Assembly (NCBI RefSeq): GCF_004664715.2
Contig: NC_051068.1
Coordinates: 54,632,953 to 54,696,952 of the forward strand
DNA from: Peromyscus leucopus
Taxonomy: Eukaryota > Chordata > Mammalia > Rodentia > Cricetidae
DNA length: 64,000 nt
Direction: 5' to 3'
The position numbers and the translations under genes are program-made. Every line of letters begins with the position of its first letter. Within the stretch, counting starts at the first letter, position 1. The notes under the pieces are model-generated. The model made no database searches. It saw only the letters and a program-made list of their open reading frames with translations, and was not told the origin of the DNA. Below, one piece after another: positions 12,190-23,060 of the stretch.

Positions 12190-13800
12190 TTGCTGTAGAT
12201 CCAATCCTCAGGGATGTTCCCAGTAGTAAAACAACAATGGCTACGGCATATCTCAGCCCCTACTCACACCTCATATGGATGCCACAGAAGACCCCCACCT
12301 GGTCTCTCCTTCCAAAAGGCCCAACACCAGCATGCAATCCCATGTACACACCAGTTAAGCATGCCAGTAAACCAGGACAAACACAGCCATCACACTTGCT
12401 GAAAATCCAGAGCAGAAAGAAGCAAAAACCAGTGAACAAAACATACACTCAACAAAGACAAAGCCAGATGTCAGCATCTAGACTTAAAAAACACCCCAAA
12501 CCCAGATGCCTGGATGCTAATATAAAAACACAATTAGTAACAACCAGGACAATATGTCTCCACTAAAGCCTAGCTCCACAGCTGGACCTGAATATTTCAA
12601 TATAGCTGAAACATGAGAAAAAAGACATTAAAACCAACTCAATTAAAATGATAGAGAAACTTAAAGAAGAAATTAATAAATTCCTTAGAGAAATCCAGGG
12701 AAACATAAACAAACATTGGAGAAAAATGAATAAATCCCTTAAGAAAGCTAAGAAAAACAAATATTTGAAGAAAGTGAATAAAACTATTCAAGACCAAAAA
12801 ATGGAAATAAAAGCAATAAAGAAAACACAAATGGAGGAAAGCATGGGAATGAATAAATTAAGAATGGGAACTGGAACAATAGAAGCTTTATCAATAGAAT
12901 ATGCAAAAGATGGAAGAGAGAATCTCAGACATATGAGATATGATAAAAGAAATGGATACATCAGTCAAAGAAAATGTTAAATATAAAAATTCCTGACCCC
13001 AAACTTACAGGAAATCTGGGACACTATGAAAAATCCAAACCCAAGTGTAATAGGTATAGAGGAAGGAGAAGAAACCCAGGCCAAATATACAAGAAATGTC
13101 TTCCACAAAACCATAGAAGAAAATTTTCATAACCTAAAGAAGGAAATGCCAAAAAGGTACAAGAAACATACAGGACACCAAATAGATTGGATCAGAAAAG
13201 AAAGTGTCCTTGTCACATAATAATCAAAACAGTAAGCATACAGAACAAAGGATGAATATTAAAGCTGCAAGGGAAAAAGGCCACATAACATATGGAGGCA
13301 GATCTATTAAAATTATACCTTACTTCTAAATGGAGATTCTCAAAGTCAGAAGGACTTAGACAGAGGCAATGCAGACTCCAAGAGACCACTGATGTCAGCC
13401 CAGATTATTATACCAAGCAAAACTTTCAATCACCATAGATAGAGAAAATAAGATATTTCATGAAAAAGTCAAATTTAAACAATAAGTATTTATAAATCCA
13501 GCATTAAAAAAGGTGCTAGAAGAAGAATTCCAACCCAAGGAGGTTAACTATATACACTAAAACACAGGAAATAAATAATTGCACACTAGCAGTACCACAA
13601 GTAAGAAGGTATGCATGTGGATACCACCACATACACACATACACATATACTACACACCACCAACATCAAAATAACAGAATCAAGAATCATTGATCATTGA
13701 TATCTTTGAATATCAGTGGACTTAATTCCCCAGTAAAAAGACACAGACTAACATAATAGATGTGAATACAAGAGCCATCCTTCTGCTACATCCAAGAAAC
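12190..13800 (+). mobile_element. ancient near-full-span L1, part 1: ORF1 and ORF2 start
   Basis: ORF1 text runs from about 12420 to 13560. The coiled-coil part is seen in an open frame at 12648-12980 (K/E-rich, heptad-like). The RNA-recognition part is in a frame at 13026-13220 that includes IGIEEGEETQAK and NLKKEMP, typical of rodent L1 ORF1p. The C-terminal domain follows in broken frames (GCAAAACTTTCAATCACCAT near 13420). ORF2 begins near 13690 and reaches 'CTTCTGCTACATCCAAGAAAC', the endonuclease start, where a solo LTR interrupts it. The element cannot make protein. Confidence 0.85.
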
Positions 13801-14188
13801 TGCTGTGGGATGTCCTGTACTCTATGAATAGATGTTGCTATGATTGATTGATAAATAAAACACTGATTGGCCAGTAGCCAGGCAGTAAGTATAGTGTAGT
13901 TGAGACAAGAAGAGAGGATAATGCTGGGTGAAAGAACAGTGAGTGAGGAGACACTGCCAGCTGCCAAGAGGAGAAGCATGATGTAAGATACCAGTAAGCT
14001 ACGAGCCATGTGGCAACTTATAGATGAATAGAAATGGGTTAATTTAAGATATAAGAACAGATAGCAAGAAGCCTGCCATGACCATACAGTTTATAAGTAA
14101 TATAAGTCTCTGTGTGTTTACTTGTCATAAGCGGGAGAGATTTGTCCCTACTGCTGGCAAGCCAGAACGCAGACAAACTTCAGCTACA
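13801..14188 (+). mobile_element. solo LTR, 388 bp, ERVK-type (mys-like candidate)
   Basis: It starts TGCTGTGGGATG and ends CAGCTACA, so it has the TG...CA ends of an LTR. It is flanked by the 6-bp duplication AGAAAC (13795-13800 and 14189-14194), the size usual for ERVK-type integration. The insertion splits the L1 ORF2 endonuclease region. Copies of the same LTR are at 33510 and 52197, and fragments at 1707 and 34601. 'GATAAATAAAACACTGATTGG' near the start holds an AATAAA word. No internal retroviral sequence is present. Confidence 0.9.
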
Positions 14189-14486
14189 AGAAACTACCTC
14201 AATTTTAAGATAGACATTAATTACCTCAGTATAAAGGATTGGAAAAAGATGTTCCAAGCATATTGACCTGTGACACAAACTGGTGTAGCCATTTTAATAT
14301 CTAATAAAATAGACATCTAACCAAAATTAATCAAAAGAGATGGGGAAAGACACTGCACCGTCATCAATGGGAAAATCCACTAAGAGGACATTTCAATTCC
14401 TAATATCTATGCCCTGAACACAAGAGTATCCACTTTTGTAAAAGAAACACTACTACAGTATTTTTTTAATCACATAATGATTCTTT
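14189..14486 (+). mobile_element. ancient L1, part 2: ORF2 endonuclease region
   Basis: ORF2 resumes directly after the LTR duplication. 'CTGGTGTAGCCATTTTAATATC', 'AATTAATCAAAAGAGATGGGG' and 'GTAAAAGAAACACTACTAC' are standard rodent L1 endonuclease-region blocks. It is broken again by the B1 plus L1 tail insertion. Confidence 0.85.
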
Positions 14487-14648
14487 TTGTTTGTTTGTTT
14501 TGTTTTTCAAGAGAGAGTTTCTCTGTATAGCTCTGTGCCTTTCCTGAAACTCACTCTGTAGCCCAGGCAGGCCTGAAAACCCATAGAGATCCCCTGGCTC
14601 TGCCTCCCAAGTGCTGGGATTAAAGGCATGCACCACCACTACCCAGCT
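14487..14648 (-). mobile_element. B1 SINE
   Basis: Reverse-strand B1: T-rich tail with TTTG units, 'TTTCTCTGTATAGCTCTGTGCC', 'CTCTGCCTCCCAAGTGCTGG', then 'GGCATGCACCACCACTACCCAGC'. It lies against the tail of a minus-strand L1 3' end. I could not settle a target-site duplication. Confidence 0.9.
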
Positions 14649-15030
14649 TATATTGCCTCTTTTTAATTTTTTTCTTTTCTTTTTTAATTTTATAATTTGA
14701 TTTAATTTTACATATCAGCCACAGATTCCCCTGTCCTTCCTCCTCCCGCCTCCCCCAAGCCCACCCCCCATTCAAATCTCCTCCAGGTCAAGGACTCCCC
14801 TGGGGATTCAGCTAATTTTCTTTCATTTTACATACCAACCACATTTCCCCCTCCGGTCCCTCCTCCTGCTCCCCACTTCCTCCCCTCCTCAACCCACTCC
14901 CCCATCCACTTCTCCACAAGGGTAAGGCCTTCCATGGGGAGTCAACTAAACCTGGTACATTCAGTTGAGAAAGAACCAAGCCCCTCTCCCAGGCATCAAG
15001 TTTGACTAAGTCTTCCGATCTTAGGCACTT
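14649..15030 (-). mobile_element. L1 3' tail, minus strand, with the terminal unit duplicated
   Basis: On the minus strand this is a rodent L1 3'UTR end. Two versions of the terminal block follow each other: 14824-14946 (TTTTACATACCAACCACA to GGCCTTCCATGGGGAGTC on plus) and 14707-14812 (TTTTACATATCAGCCACA to GGACTCCCCTGGGGATTC). The period is about 117 bases. It is inserted in the older plus-strand L1, whose ORF2 resumes near 15031. Confidence 0.75.
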
Positions 15031-17195
15031 ACACACTGGTAAGGGGAGGCTTCAGAACCCCACTCTCACAAACAGACAGGTCATCTGTCCAGACAAAATC
15101 TAAACAGCAAAATACTAGAACTAAAAAAATGTTATAAACCAAATGGATCTAACAAATATTTATGTAGCATTTTATACAAACACAAAAGAATATAATAGAT
15201 ATAAACAATTTAAGTAGACCTATACCTCTTAGTGAAATAGCAGTCACTAAAAAAAAAGTCCCAACCGAAAAAGCCCAGAGCTTTTTTATCACAGAATTCT
15301 AACAGACTTTCAAAGAAGAGTTAATGTCAATAATTCCCAATTATGATTCAAAATGGAAACAGAAAGGAAAGTGCCCAATTAATTTTATCTAGTCACAGTT
15401 ACCCTGATACTCAAGCCACATAAAGAATCAAGAAAGAAAGAGAATTACAGAACAATTTCCATCATGAACATAGAGGCAAAAAATACTCAATGAAATATTT
15501 GCAAATTAATCTAAGAATGCATTGAAATACCATCCATCATGATTAAGTAGGATTTATTTCAAAGATGCTGAGATGAATCAACATTGGAAAAATGATTAAT
15601 TTTAATCCACCATATAAATAAACTAGAAAGGGAAAAACACACAATCGTCTCATTAGGTTCCAAAAAAGCCTTTGATGATAATGTCTTTTTATGATAAAAG
15701 AACTAGAGAGTTTGAAGATACAAGGAATATACCTAAAAATAATAAAGGCAGTTTACAGGTAGCTTATAGCCAACATCAAACTAAATGGACAGAAACTCTA
15801 ACCATTAAATTCAGGAACAAGATAATCTTTCCATATCTATTCAATATATTATTGAAGTTTTAGCTAGAGCAATAAGACAATTGAAGTAGATCAAGGGGAT
15901 ATTACCAGAAAGGAGGAAGTCAAAGTTTGTTTTTCATATGATATAGTATACACAAGTGAACATAAAATTTCCACTAGGAAACTCCTACAACTGATAGACA
16001 CTTCCAGCAAAGTGGTTGGATATGAGAAGAATTAAACAAAATCAGTAGCCCTCCTGTATACAAATGACACAGGGATTGAGATAGAAATCAGAGAAACAGC
16101 ACCTTTTACAATAGTCTCAAATAATACACAGTATCTTGAGAAACTTAACAAGTGAAACACTTGTATGACAAAAAAAACTTCAAATCTTTAAAGAAAGAAA
16201 TTGAAAATGTCAGATGAAAAGATTGCCAATGCTCAAGGATCAATAGGATTAACACAGTAAAAATGGCCATCCTACCAAAAGCAATCTTCAGATTCAATGC
16301 AATCCACATCAAAATTCCAACACGGTCCTTACAGACCTTGAAATGACAATTCTCAACTTCTTATGAAAAAACAAAAAACCCAAGAGAGCTCAAAAAATTT
16401 CCTAGTGAAAGAAGATCTCCTTGATTTCAAGTTGCCTTATAGAGATATAGTAATAAAAACCACATGTTATTGGCATAAAAACAGACAAGTTAATCAAATT
16501 GACTCAGACATAACTCACATACCTATGAATAAATTATTTTTTAAAAAGAAGCCAGAAATGTACCATGAAAAATGAAAATATCTTCAACCAATGATAGAGA
16601 TCAAGTTAGATTTCTGATTGTAGCATAATGTAAATGCATCCATATTTTTCACCCTGCACAAAACTCAAATCCAAGTTGATCAAGACATCAACATAAAACC
16701 AGACACACTAACCTGATAGAAAAGAAGTTAGGTAATACCCTTGAACCCTTTGCACATAAAACAACTTTCTGAACAGAACACCTATAGTAGTCACTAAGAT
16801 CAACACCTAATGAGGCCTGCATGGGTTTGCACCACGTTCTTTGTGTGTATTTTAAGGCTATTAGCTTGGTGGATTTGTGGGACTAAGAGTGGGTGTTTCT
16901 CTAACACTTTTACCTCCCTTTGGCACTCTTTTCCTTTTAATGAGTTGCCTTGTCCAGTCTCAATACAAAGACTTTTGCTTTGTCCCATGGATTCATGTCT
17001 TGTTGTGTTTGGTTGTTATCTCTTGGAGACCTGCTTCCTTCTATTGGGAAAGGGACAGGGGGTGGATCTGGGACAGAGGAGATGTGGGGGTGGAAATGGA
17101 AGGAGTGGAGGGAATGGTAAGAATTTGTAGTAAATAAAAATTAAGTATGTAGGTAAGTAAACAAATTAAAAAAAAAATAAATGATATCCTGTACA
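15031..17195 (+). mobile_element. ancient L1, part 3: ORF2 remainder, 3'UTR and poly-A
   Basis: ORF2 resumes with 'ACCCCACTCTCACAAACAGACAGG' type text and continues through reverse-transcriptase-region blocks near 15480-15700 ('ATGAACATAGAGGCAAAAAATACTCAATG', then 'AAAAAAGCCTTTGATGATAATG') to ~16790. The ORF2 C-terminus is missing. From 16800 the 3'UTR appears ('GGTTGTTATCTCTTGGAGACCTG', then a G-rich block) and ends in A-rich sequence near 17190. All frames are broken. Confidence 0.85.
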
Positions 17196-18029
17196 TTTAA
17201 AAAAATCCTAAATTTTATCCTTATGGGCCAGAAAAACTTAGTAAAAATTTTATTGATTTTTTTTCAGTTATGTTTTTCAAAATGAAGTAAAATTACACAT
17301 TATACTAGTTACTTGGGCTTACATTGACTTTGAATTCCTGCAGAAGAGGTCATGAAGACCTTATAACAATGAAAAAGCTATTTTTAAGTTGATTCCATAA
17401 TGGCAGGTGCCAAGACAATTTATTAAAACACTGTATGTTCTGAAATTCAATTAAAGAGACTGCTGTTCTTTATCTTTTTGACTACTAATTCACTGAATGT
17501 GGAGCTGTAAGTCCTCAACAAGATTTTCTCATTCACAGAGTTTAAAATTTTATAATATAGATCTTCTCAATTGGGTTAATCACATACAGAAAGAAGGGGG
17601 CTGTTTAGCTGTAGAAGCTTCATGCCATGTCATTACGGCAATTACTGCCAATTTTATGTTACTGTGGTCTTAAAGTTTCAATGATGAAGTAATTTAGCTC
17701 ATTCAAGATCAAGAATAAAATTGTCCATAGTGTTTGTCTCTCTGCTCTGCACAGTGAATGCAAAAAGGAAATCCACCTAGCTGAATCTGTTTTACTTCTC
17801 AATGTATTTTACTCCCCTGGTCAGAGCCAACAAAGGGTTCAAGACATAAGACAAGTTCAGTATAGAGACACTAGTACTGATAAATTCATAAAACCTTTTC
17901 AGTTTATACTCAATTTTGGGACAAAGTTACAATTAGAATCTTAGTGTCAGGGTGAAACATGCAAGCAAACCATCTGCAATTTTATCTTGTAACTATGCAC
18001 ATGATTTCATATTATATAGTTTCTTAATT
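17196..18029. other. low-repeat sequence, possible conserved noncoding DNA
   Basis: No repeat family or coding frame recognised. Around 17620-17720 there are TAAT/ATTA-rich words (for example GGCAATTACTGCCAATTTTATG) of a kind often seen in conserved enhancers. That is only an impression from composition. Confidence 0.3.
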
Positions 18030-18415
18030 TTTTATAATTAAAAGAAGGTCTGTTTATTGTAGGTGTTTGTGTGTGGTGTTACATGTGTGCAAATGTGAAT
18101 GCTTTCACTCATGAGAGCACTTGTCCAGGCCTGAGGTTGATGCTGGAATGCTTTCTTCAATTTCTTCTCCATGATATTTCCCCATACTGGGTCTCTCATT
18201 GGCTTGGGTCTCTCATTGGACATTGTGTTTTTCTGTTAATCTAGGTTTCCAGTGAGCTGTGAAGACCATCCTGTCACTAACCACTATTCCTGTGCATGTG
18301 GAGGTTAGTGACATTCACCAATATTCCTGACTTTTCCACATGTGCTGGGCATCCAAACTCAAGTCCTCCTCTGTGTGCTGTAAACACTTCTCCCACCGAG
18401 ATATCCCATTTTTCT
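18030..18415 (-). mobile_element. composite tRNA-type SINE (B3-like), minus strand
   Basis: Text on plus: 'GTGTGTGGTGTTACATGTGTGC', then 'CATCCAAACTCAAGTCCTC' and 'GTAAACACTTCTCCCACCGAGATATCCC'. The last two correspond to the antisense 'GAACTCAGGTCCTC...AAGCACTTTACCCACTGAGCCATCTCC' end of rodent tRNA-derived SINEs. Similar plus-strand copies are at 30935 and 56515. Confidence 0.6.
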
Positions 18416-20470
18416 TGCTGTATTTAAGTGCAAATATCAAAGGAATTGCTTCCTCTTTCATTATGTTATTATAAACCACATAAATTTTGTTTTAGTAATT
18501 GTTTATTTTATTTAGTTGCCAATTGCTGTGCATCTAAATTAATTGAATTCATTCTATACTATGTAACATCAGATGAAAATGATAATAAATATAATATGAA
18601 AATTATATTATCATTGATTTTAAACATATTGATTTTCATTTTAAATTTGTTTTAAAACACAGGGTTTTGACAAAATACAATTATGCTGTAATCTTCTAAA
18701 CACTCCCAGCATTAACATTTAAATGTAGATCAAATCCTTATTCACTGTACAGCAAAATCAGTGGTATTAGTCAGTTTATTAGATATTATTTTCAAAATTC
18801 AGACTTCTGGATCTAGACATGTGTGACTGTAAAATATGTGTATAGTTTATTTTGCCATTTTTTTTTCTGAGGAAGTATTTTTTTTAATTTATACCAAAGG
18901 GGAGTAAATGCCTTTCAACTCATAAAACAGCACTTTTGATTATAGAGATTTTTATGTTTTGAATCTATGATCAGTTGGACTTTCAATGCTGAAATGTCTT
19001 AGGCTTAAGTTCTAAGTCTATGGAGACTAAAATGTAAGAAATAGTTTTCACTTCCGCTTTTAAAAATGATAAAAATAAAAAGATAAAAGCAAAGGTTGTC
19101 ATCTCTGTGGAGAAAGTGTGTGCTTGCAGAGAATTTATGGTATGCATTGCCAATGTGAGAGATGGGATAGCCCAGTTTAGACCATGCTCTGACTACATCA
19201 GGGATGATTCAGTTTTAGGAGTGCTCATCTTGTGAACTAGAGAAGTGTGGAACCCCTTTCTGTCATATAAACAGTACTTTCATTTGTGAGAAACTTTGAT
19301 AAATAGCAGTACTTTTAAAATCTCTATTGCGTGTCTTGTCATGTCTTTTATTCTAACCCTTAGGAAAAATGCAAAAAGAAAAAAAAATCCGTGCCATAAA
19401 ACTTTTCTGAAGAAAATTTCTTAAGGAGCTGTGACCTGTATTTTTTTTTCAGTCACTAAAACAGACACACAGAGAAACAAAAACACAAATCATCGTAGCT
19501 CATGTTATAGTCTTGTCAGGGTAGCTGGCTGAATACTGTGTATTCATTCGGAACCTCTCAGACTACTCTACTTTTAAAATGCAAGCACTGAGGAACCATG
19601 CCGGATCACTTCAGGTTATTTTCATAGGAAGTAAAACGGTGAATTTCTTAGTATCTCAGAGACTTGGCACAAAGTAAAATGTCAAATAAACACTTCCAAA
19701 GAAAGAGTGCCCTGCTTCTGGTGAAGCATAATGCTGTCCTGGGTACTCAGACATTAGATTGTTTCTGTCTCAGTCTGTCCTTGTCTTAATGCTAGGGGAC
19801 CAGCTGTCTGTAAAGCAACACTCATAGGTGAGTGCAGTGGAGCAGCAGCCCATCTTATGCAGCCATTCTGTTCAGAGAGGGCTCTGTGCACAGGCTAACA
19901 GAGATTTGCTTATGGAGAGGAACTCTTGATCTAAACATCTCTCCACAGGTCTAGGAAGCAAATTATATTGTCATTGCCAATCCAAAATCTAAAAGAATTG
20001 GTCTTTCATTTGGTTTACTTGTTCTAATTGTCAGTATTTCTTTGATAACCTCTTTAGGTCATAGTTTATTGTGACTTACTGCCTCCAAGCATTCTAAAAT
20101 ACTACAGCCAAATGTACTGCCGATAATTTGGGTCTTTGGCTGCCTTCTATTTTGTTATCTTCTCAAGTAGAGTGCTTCAGTTGGGTTGTATCATAAGTTT
20201 ACCAGTCCTCACAGGAACATATAACAAATGTAAGATTCTATACATACCTTACTATTTCTACACACATCTCCAGTACACCCAAGGTAAACACAAGTCTTCT
20301 GGGCCTGTGAATGTTTGTATCACAGATGTCAAGGAAGGCTATAAGAGTGTCTCAAAAAATTCTTTCTCTTCTAGTTCATTTGTCTTTTAAATTTATTCTA
20401 CAATATTATCCAATATCTGTTATTGAACCAACAATTAATTTTTATTTTATTGTCACTAGTAGAGAATGGA
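18416..20470. other. low-repeat sequence with a possible noncoding exon
   Basis: No transposon block recognised. A strong acceptor-like site (nine T then CAG) ends at 19452 and a consensus donor (ATAG|GTGAGT) starts at 19828, bounding 375 bases without a long open frame. A lncRNA or UTR exon is possible but unproven. Confidence 0.3.
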
Positions 20471-20479
20471 TTTTTTTAA

Positions 20480-20910
20480 AAAAATGAATTCCAACATAAT
20501 ATTTTTATTGATTATTTGGGAATTTCACCTAATGCAACCCAAACACAGTCTCTTCCCAGTTCTCCCAGGTCCAGCCTTCCATCCTTGTGATCCCAAAAAA
20601 GAAGAGAGAAAACAAAATAATAAACAACAAGCACAAAACCCTCAAGTCCAATTGTGTTGCTCATATACTCACTGAAGTATGGCCAGTATCCAGTCCCTTA
20701 AAAAAACTGAGTCCTTCCATACCACCAACCCCACCAGAAGCCATCAGTTGTGGAGAGCTACACTTGAGCATCCTTATCACAATTTTAAGAGTTCCCTTGG
20801 ATGGCCTCTTGTCTAGGCTGTTACTTCTTTTTTTAGGGGTGGGGTTAGGAGGTCAGGGGTTGTTACAGAAGCCCTCTGTGATTCTCTTTCTACTATGGAA
20901 TCATCTTTTG
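20480..20910 (-). mobile_element. L1 (Lx-type) 3'UTR, minus strand
   Basis: Plus-strand blocks 'TTTTTATTGATTATTTGGGAATTTCACC', 'CTTCCCAGTTCTCCCAGGTCC', 'TTGTGTTGCTCATATACTCACTG' and 'GAGCATCCTTATCACA' match, in order, the antisense of an Lx-type L1 3'UTR. No ORF2 sequence is attached. Confidence 0.75.
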
Positions 20911-20916
<6 letters not shown>

Positions 20917-20950
<34 letters not shown>

Positions 20951-20970
20951 TTATATATATATACACACAC

Positions 20971-21003
<33 letters not shown>

Positions 21004-21004
21004 T
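20917..21004. repeat. (TA)n / (CA)n compound microsatellite
   Basis: Runs of TA with short CA interruptions, directly after the L1 3'UTR piece. Confidence 0.97.
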
Positions 21005-21265
21005 TACTCTCATTGGCTAATAAAGAGCTGATTGAATATACAATAGAGGGGTAGAAAAGATCGAGGAATGTTTGTGGTGGAGGGCAGCTGAACTAGAGAC
21101 CCAACAACAGGGAAGAGTGTGAGAGAAGGCTGCCATCAATGTGGGAACATGTATAGTGTTGGCAGGGTGGTGTGAAGCAGTTGGAGCTTGTGCAGACTCA
21201 CTCCCCAAACATTGTGCCCAGCTGCACAACCACTCTGATTCTGAGCAATGGCGGAATGTCTGAGG
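21005..21265 (+). mobile_element. probable LTR fragment (RMER-like)
   Basis: It begins with 'CTCATTGGCTAATAAAGAGCTGATTG', a phrase typical of the start of RMER17/IAP-related rodent LTRs. The rest could not be matched. It ends where L1 ORF2 text begins at 21266. Confidence 0.4.
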
Positions 21266-22715
21266 AAAGCAACTCTGAGACACTATCTTACACTGGTCAG
21301 AATGGCTAAGATCAAAAGCAATGAGGACAGCTTATGTTGGAGAGGATGTAGAGTATGGGAAACATTCCTCCAATGGTGGTGAGAGTGTAGACTTGTACAG
21401 CCACTTTGGAAACTAATATGGTAGTTTCTCAGAAAATTGGGTATCAATCTACCTCAAGACCCAGAGAAAACATTCTTGGGCAGATACCTAAAGGATGCTC
21501 AATCACACCACAAGGACACTTGCTCAGCTATGTTCAGAGCAGCATTATTTGTAATAGCTAGAATCTGGAAACAACCTAGACATCCTTCAACCAAAGAATA
21601 AATAAAGAAAATGGGGTACAATTATACAATGGAATATTACTTGTTCTTTAAAAAAAACAATGACACCATGAAATTTGCAGACAAATTTCATGGATGGAAC
21701 TAGAAAAAAATCATCCTGATTGAGGTAACCCAGACCCAGAAAGATAAATACAGTGCGCACTCACTCATAAGTGGATAGTAGATGTAAAGCAAAGGATAAG
21801 CAGGCTATAATCCACAGCCCTAGAGAAACTAGGTAAGATTGAGGTCCCTGAGAGGGATGCATGGATCACCTTAAAAAGGAAATAGATGAGATCTCCTGGG
21901 TAAGTTGAGCATAGATGGGAGGTAAGGGGTAGGGGATGGGGGATGGGAACATGAGGGATTGGGATGGTTGAGTTGGTGGAGGGATGGAGAGGAAGAACAA
22001 TGAAAGAGATATCTGGATGGAGGGGGCCATTGTGTGATTAGGGAGAAGCCTAATGCCAGGGATACTCCCAGGAATCCTCAAGGATGACCCCAGCTAAGAT
22101 CCTAGCAATAGTGCAGAGGGTGCCTGAACTAGCCTTCTCCTATAAACAGACTGGTGACTGCCCTAATTGTCATCATAGAATCTTCATCCAGCAGCTGTTG
22201 GAAGCAGATGTAGAGATCCACAGCCAAGCACTGGGCCGAGTTCCAGGAGTCCAGTTGAAGAGAGGGAGGAGGGATTATATAAGCAAAGGGAGTTGAGGTC
22301 ATAAAGGGGAATCCCACAGAGATAGATGACTGGAGCTCAAGGGTGCTTACAGATTCTAGACTGATAGCTAAGGTGCCTGCATGGGACCAAACCTAGGCTC
22401 CCCGCATGTGGGTGACAGTTGTGTAGCTTGGTCTGTTTGTGGCAGCCCTAGCAGTGTGACCTGGATCTGTCCCTGGTGCATGAGCTGGCTCTTTGGAACT
22501 TATTCTCCTTGATGGGATGCCTTGATCACCCTTGATGCATGGGGGAGAAAGTGGTTCCTGCCTTAACTCTCGATATGCTATGCTTTGATTCCGATGGGAG
22601 GCCTTACCATTTCTGAGACGTGGGTGGAGAGATAGAAAAGACATGGGAGAAGAGAACAGCAGGAGAGGAGGGAGTGAAACTGTGGTTGGTATGTAAAATA
22701 AAGTTTAAAAAATTA
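21266..22715 (+). mobile_element. L1 3' end: ORF2 C-terminus and complete 3'UTR
   Basis: ORF2 C-terminal text is well preserved at 21270-21880: 'ACCTAAAGGATGCTCAATCACACC', 'GCAGCATTATTTGTAATAGC', 'ACTCACTCATAAGTGGATA' and 'GGGATGCATGGATCACC'. The 3'UTR follows from 21890 ('AAGGATGACCCCAGCTAAG', 'GGAGGAGGGATTATAT', 'TGGTTGGTATGTAAAATAAAG') and ends at an A-rich tail near 22715. It is 5'-truncated at the LTR-like piece. Frames are interrupted. Confidence 0.9.
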
Positions 22716-22729
22716 ATAAAAAACTAGAT

Positions 22730-23060
22730 GATCACTGAGTCTCATCTGGGATATCTTACTATTGCCAAGAGTCAGGGTAATCTTGAAGCTAGGCAATATA
22801 TCTGCAGACAGGTTCTGTGTGAGCTTCAGGCTGCTACATACCTCTCAAGTGGCCAGTGGGTCTAGGACTAGCCCTATTCAATAATGACATCTGATTCTGA
22901 AGTACCAGCTTTCCCACATGCTCCAGCAGCTTATAGATGGAGTAGACATTTGGGAGGATTGAGTCAAAATGTTGGATCTAGGCTCAGATGGCAGCAAAGT
23001 TGGTCATCCTAAGGCTTTCCCCCACACAAGCAGACCTTCCACTGCCCTGAGACTATGTAT
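22730..23060. other. unassigned segment, possible old pseudogene piece (minus)
   Basis: This is less AT-rich than its surroundings and cDNA-like in feel. One minus-strand frame reads a plausible protein stretch (HFDSILPNVYSIYKLLEHV at about 22960-22905) but contains stops. I do not recognise the parent gene, and chance cannot be excluded. Confidence 0.2.

Noticed and set aside
12648..13220. Open frames at 12648-12980 and 13026-13220 as host genes
   Set aside because: They are L1 ORF1 remains with frameshifts and are annotated as part of the L1.
20587..21054. 155-codon open frame on plus
   Set aside because: It crosses an antisense L1 3'UTR and a TA/CA microsatellite; the tyrosine/isoleucine run is translated repeat.
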